DNA of 15,057 nt from an uncultured Collinsella sp. (GTDB lineage: Bacteria; Actinomycetota; Coriobacteriia; Coriobacteriales; Coriobacteriaceae). The number at the start of each line of letters is the position of its first letter. Position 1 is the stretch's first letter. Under the pieces are notes generated by a model. It saw only the letters and a list, made by a program, of their open reading frames with translations. It ran no database searches and was not told the DNA's origin. The position numbers and the translations under genes are program-made. Positions 12,918 through 15,057 of the stretch are shown piece by piece. The stretch spans positions 1 to 15,057 of the forward strand of contig CABUVC010000020.1 of NCBI GenBank assembly GCA_902494855.1, written 5' to 3'.

Positions 12918-14873
12918 ATGGAACAGAGGGTCCTCGGGGGAAGATACCTCCTCAAGGATAAGGTGGGGACAGGCGGCATGGCGACCGTCTACCGTGCACA
13001 GGACCAGGTCCTCGACCGCACGGTTGCCGTCAAGATCATGCTGCCGCAGTATGCTGGCGACGCAACCTTCGCCGCACGCTTTAAGCAGGAGGCCCAGGCA
13101 GCAGCCGGTCTCTCCTCCCCCTATATCGTGGGCGTCTACGATTGGGGCAAGGACGGCGACACCTATTACATCGTCATGGAGTACCTGCGCGGTACCGACC
13201 TTAAGAGCGGCATCAAGAGCCACGGCGCCCTCGACCCCAAGAAGGTCGCCCAGATCGGCTCGCAGATCAGCTCCGCGCTTTCGGTCGCTCACAAGCACGA
13301 GATCATCCACCGCGACATTAAGCCGCAGAACATCATGGTGCTGCCCGACGGCAACATCAAGGTGATGGACTTTGGCATCGCGCGCGCCAAGAACAGCCAC
13401 CTCACGCAAGACAACAACGTGCTGGGAACCGCCCACTACGTCAGCCCCGAGCAGACCCGTGGTCAGGACCTCGGCCCCACCTCGGATATCTACTCGCTGG
13501 GCGTCGTGATGTATGAGTGCGCCACCGGCCGCGTTCCCTTTGACGGTGACGACGCTATCTCGGTCGCACTCAAGCAGGTCAACGAGCTGCCTATTCCACC
13601 GAGCCAGATCAACTCCGGTGTCGACGCCGACCTTGAGCGCATCATCCTCAAGTGCATGGAGAAGGACCCGGCAAACCGCTTCCAGACCGCCGATGAGCTT
13701 CGTCAGGTGCTCAACAGCTACCTGTCGGGCCATACCGTCAACATCTCGGAGCCCACGCGCATCATCGGTGCCCCCGGCGAGCTGGGCGCCACCAAGACTC
13801 GCGAGCTTTCCGATCAGACGCGCGCCATGGTGCGTCCCGTCTCGGGCGTGAGCGGCCAGAATACCGCCCGTAGCTCGGTTTCGGGCTCCACCGGCTCCTA
13901 CGAGGTCGAAAAGCCCAAATCCAACAAGAACAAGATCATCGCCGCCGTGGTGGCGGCCGTTGCCGTCATCGGCATCGTGGTGGCCTTTGCCACAGGACTC
14001 TTTGGCGGCGAGCAGGTCACCGTTCCCGATGTACTGGGCAAGGACCAGCAGACTGCCGTCGAGCTGATCAAGGAAGCCGGCCTCGAGGTCGGCACCATCG
14101 ACCAAAGCTACAACGACGATGTCGACGAGGGCAAGGTCGCCGAGCAGACGCCCAACGGCAACACCAAGAAGGCCAAGGGCACCAAGGTGAACCTGGTAAT
14201 CTCCAAGGGCCCCAAGCCCTCCGAGAAGGTCGAGGTTCCCCGGCTGGTCGGCCTGACCAAGGACCAGGCAGAAGCCGCGCTGGCAAGCGTTGGCCTAAAG
14301 GGCAACGCCACCGAGGAGGCCAACGAGGCCGATGAGGGCCAGGTCTTTGAGCAGGGCACCGAAGCCGGTAAGGAAGTCGCGAAGGGCACGACCATCTCGT
14401 ACAAGGTCTCCAGCGGCCCGGATACCACGTCCGTCCCCGACCTGACCGACATGACCGAGGCCCAGGCGCGCAACGCCCTCGATATGGCAGGCTTTGGCGT
14501 CGACGTGAGCTACCAGGAGAACGACTCAGTTACCGAGGGAACCGTGATCAGCTGGAACCCCAGCGGCAAGCAGAAGCCCGGCGCCACGATTACCGTCGTC
14601 ATTGCCAAGAAGTCCGGCAAGGCCAGCGTTCCGGGCAACCTATACGGCAAGAGCATTTCCGCCGCCGTTACCGCGCTCAACAACGCCGGTTTCTATAACA
14701 TTGGCTTCTGTGACCAGAACGGCAATCCCGTGAGCGGTAACGAGGATGCCACCGTTACGGGCGTCTCCCCCACCGGCAAGCAGTCCACCGACAGCACGAT
14801 TACGCTGACGGTTGCACTTTCTGGCTCGGGTTCGGGTTCGGGTACGGGCGGCGATTCCGGTACGACCAACTAG
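12918..14873 (+). CDS. pknB: PknB-type Ser/Thr kinase with four PASTA repeats
   Basis: This 651-aa transmembrane kinase senses the cell wall and phosphorylates growth and division proteins. The kinase domain is at about 8-275: glycine loop VGTGGMATVY, VAVK K39, E58, HRDIKPQN (131-138, catalytic D133), DFG 151-153 and an activation loop with NNVLGTAHYVSPEQ. A juxtamembrane stretch (about 276-338) is rich in Ser/Thr. One transmembrane helix (about 340-362) leads to four PASTA repeats, roughly 365-431, 433-501, 502-567 and 568-639, then a Gly/Ser tail. PASTA repeats bind muropeptides or lipid II in this family. The fourth repeat is the most divergent and carries the only cysteine seen in the outer part. 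I prefer the ATG at 12918: AGGAG (12908-12912) lies 5 nt upstream. An in-frame ATG at 12903 and a TTG at 12795 have poorer sites. It is the last gene of the block, followed by a strong terminator. Mycobacterial pknB lies beside pknA, which is absent here. Confidence 0.97.
   Translation: MEQRVLGGRYLLKDKVGTGGMATVYRAQDQVLDRTVAVKIMLPQYAGDATFAARFKQEAQAAAGLSSPYIVGVYDWGKDGDTYYIVMEYLRGTDLKSGIKSHGALDPKKVAQIGSQISSALSVAHKHEIIHRDIKPQNIMVLPDGNIKVMDFGIARAKNSHLTQDNNVLGTAHYVSPEQTRGQDLGPTSDIYSLGVVMYECATGRVPFDGDDAISVALKQVNELPIPPSQINSGVDADLERIILKCMEKDPANRFQTADELRQVLNSYLSGHTVNISEPTRIIGAPGELGATKTRELSDQTRAMVRPVSGVSGQNTARSSVSGSTGSYEVEKPKSNKNKIIAAVVAAVAVIGIVVAFATGLFGGEQVTVPDVLGKDQQTAVELIKEAGLEVGTIDQSYNDDVDEGKVAEQTPNGNTKKAKGTKVNLVISKGPKPSEKVEVPRLVGLTKDQAEAALASVGLKGNATEEANEADEGQVFEQGTEAGKEVAKGTTISYKVSSGPDTTSVPDLTDMTEAQARNALDMAGFGVDVSYQENDSVTEGTVISWNPSGKQKPGATITVVIAKKSGKASVPGNLYGKSISAAVTALNNAGFYNIGFCDQNGNPVSGNEDATVTGVSPTGKQSTDSTITLTVALSGSGSGSGTGGDSGTTN
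14826..14849 (+). repeat. Hexamer repeat coding for the Gly/Ser tail of PknB
   Basis: Three perfect TCGGGT units (14826-14843) and a degenerate ACGGGC (14844-14849) encode a short Gly-Ser run near the PknB C-terminus. Unit changes would keep the frame, so only tail length would vary. This is probably a flexible extracellular end. Confidence 0.6.
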
Positions 14874-14923
14874 TCGCCACCTCACCGCTCATTACGGCTC
14901 TCGCCGCAAACATATTCGCTCAG

Positions 14924-14963
14924 AAGCGCCCGCTTGCTCCCCGGCAAGCGGGCGCTTTCTTTA
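14924..14963 (+). terminator. Strong intrinsic terminator after pknB
   Basis: AAGCGCCCGCTTGC (14924-14937) pairs perfectly with GCAAGCGGGCGCTT (14944-14957), a 14-bp GC-rich stem with a 6-nt TCCCCG loop. It is followed by TTTCTTTAT. It lies 50 nt after the pknB stop and marks the end of the kinase/cell-wall operon. It may also act on the reverse strand, because AAGC precedes the left arm. Confidence 0.92.
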
Positions 14964-15002
14964 TCTGAAGCAGCGAATACTCCGGCATGCCTTAAACCAG
15001 AA

Positions 15003-15031
15003 GAGCCCGGCACCGTAGCGGTACCAGGCTC
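15003..15031 (-). terminator. Probable terminator of a convergent gene
   Basis: The outer arms GAGCC (15003-15007) and GGCTC (15027-15031) enclose further paired bases around a TAG loop. The plus-strand RNA has two A-C mismatches (15011/15023 and 15008/15026); in minus-strand RNA both become G-U pairs, giving a continuous 13-bp stem. On the minus strand it is followed by TTCTGGTTT. It therefore fits best as a terminator for a gene coming from the right. Confidence 0.5.
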
Positions 15032-15040
15032 GATATTCCT

Positions 15041-15057
15041 CTAGTGCCCCCGGGCGG
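15041..15057 (-). CDS. Possible C-terminus of a convergent gene, cut by the window
   Basis: On the minus strand a frame entering from the window edge ends Ala-Arg-Gly-His-stop (TAG at 15041-15043), 10 nt before the terminator hairpin at 15003-15031. The position is right for the end of a real gene, but only five codons are visible, so the product is unknown and the frame is not proven. Confidence 0.3.

Noticed and set aside
12906..14105. 399-codon minus-strand open frame opposite pknB
   Set aside because: Shadow of a clear kinase gene in GC-rich DNA. Composition is odd, no RBS is evident, and it lies wholly antisense to conserved motifs.

Overview
The window is GC-rich, gene-dense actinobacterial DNA. 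Gene order (fhaA, fhaB, PP2C phosphatase, rodA/pbpA, pknB with PASTA repeats) is that of the cell-wall and division kinase cluster of Actinobacteria such as Mycobacterium. The fused rodA-pbpA, the absence of a separate pknA and the overall style suggest a gut-type Coriobacteriia genome (Collinsella or a relative). The phylum is well supported; the genus is a guess.

Layout. (1) 1-1220 is a visibly less GC-rich stretch. It holds a small membrane-anchored hypothetical protein (139-615, +). Convergent to it is a two-gene module on the minus strand: an unrecognised 86-aa protein overlapping a DUF4160 protein by 8 nt, a layout reminiscent of toxin-antitoxin pairs. (2) 1221-3704 (-) is dnaX, the DNA polymerase III clamp-loader subunit, with a very long Pro/Ala-rich linker region. 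(3) A 115-nt divergent intergenic region follows. (4) 3820-4536 (+) is a YcxB-like two-TM protein with a lysine-rich tail. (5) 4681-14873 (+) is one compact signalling and cell-wall locus: a non-RD Ser/Thr kinase with a large polytopic membrane domain, FhaA, FhaB, a PstP-like PP2C phosphatase with a 250-residue acidic N-terminal extension, a natural RodA-PbpA (SEDS plus class B PBP) fusion, and PknB with four PASTA repeats. Junctions in this block are 4-nt overlaps or gaps of 6-16 nt, except for 132 nt before pknB. The block ends in a strong intrinsic terminator at 14924-14963. (6) The last 100 bases hold a hairpin that pairs better in minus-strand RNA, and a possible C-terminus of a convergent gene entering from the right.

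How it works together (family knowledge plus inference). PknB would read muropeptide or lipid II through PASTA repeats and phosphorylate cytoplasmic targets. The FHA proteins would bind phosphothreonine and organise partners. PstP would reverse the signal. The RodA-PbpA fusion would carry out glycan polymerisation and transpeptidation. The extra polytopic kinase heading the block sits where a second input to the same FHA/phosphatase circuit would be expected, and may stand in for PknA.

No gene-free stretch exceeds 300 bases. No rRNA, tRNA, CRISPR array, insertion sequence or prophage gene was seen.
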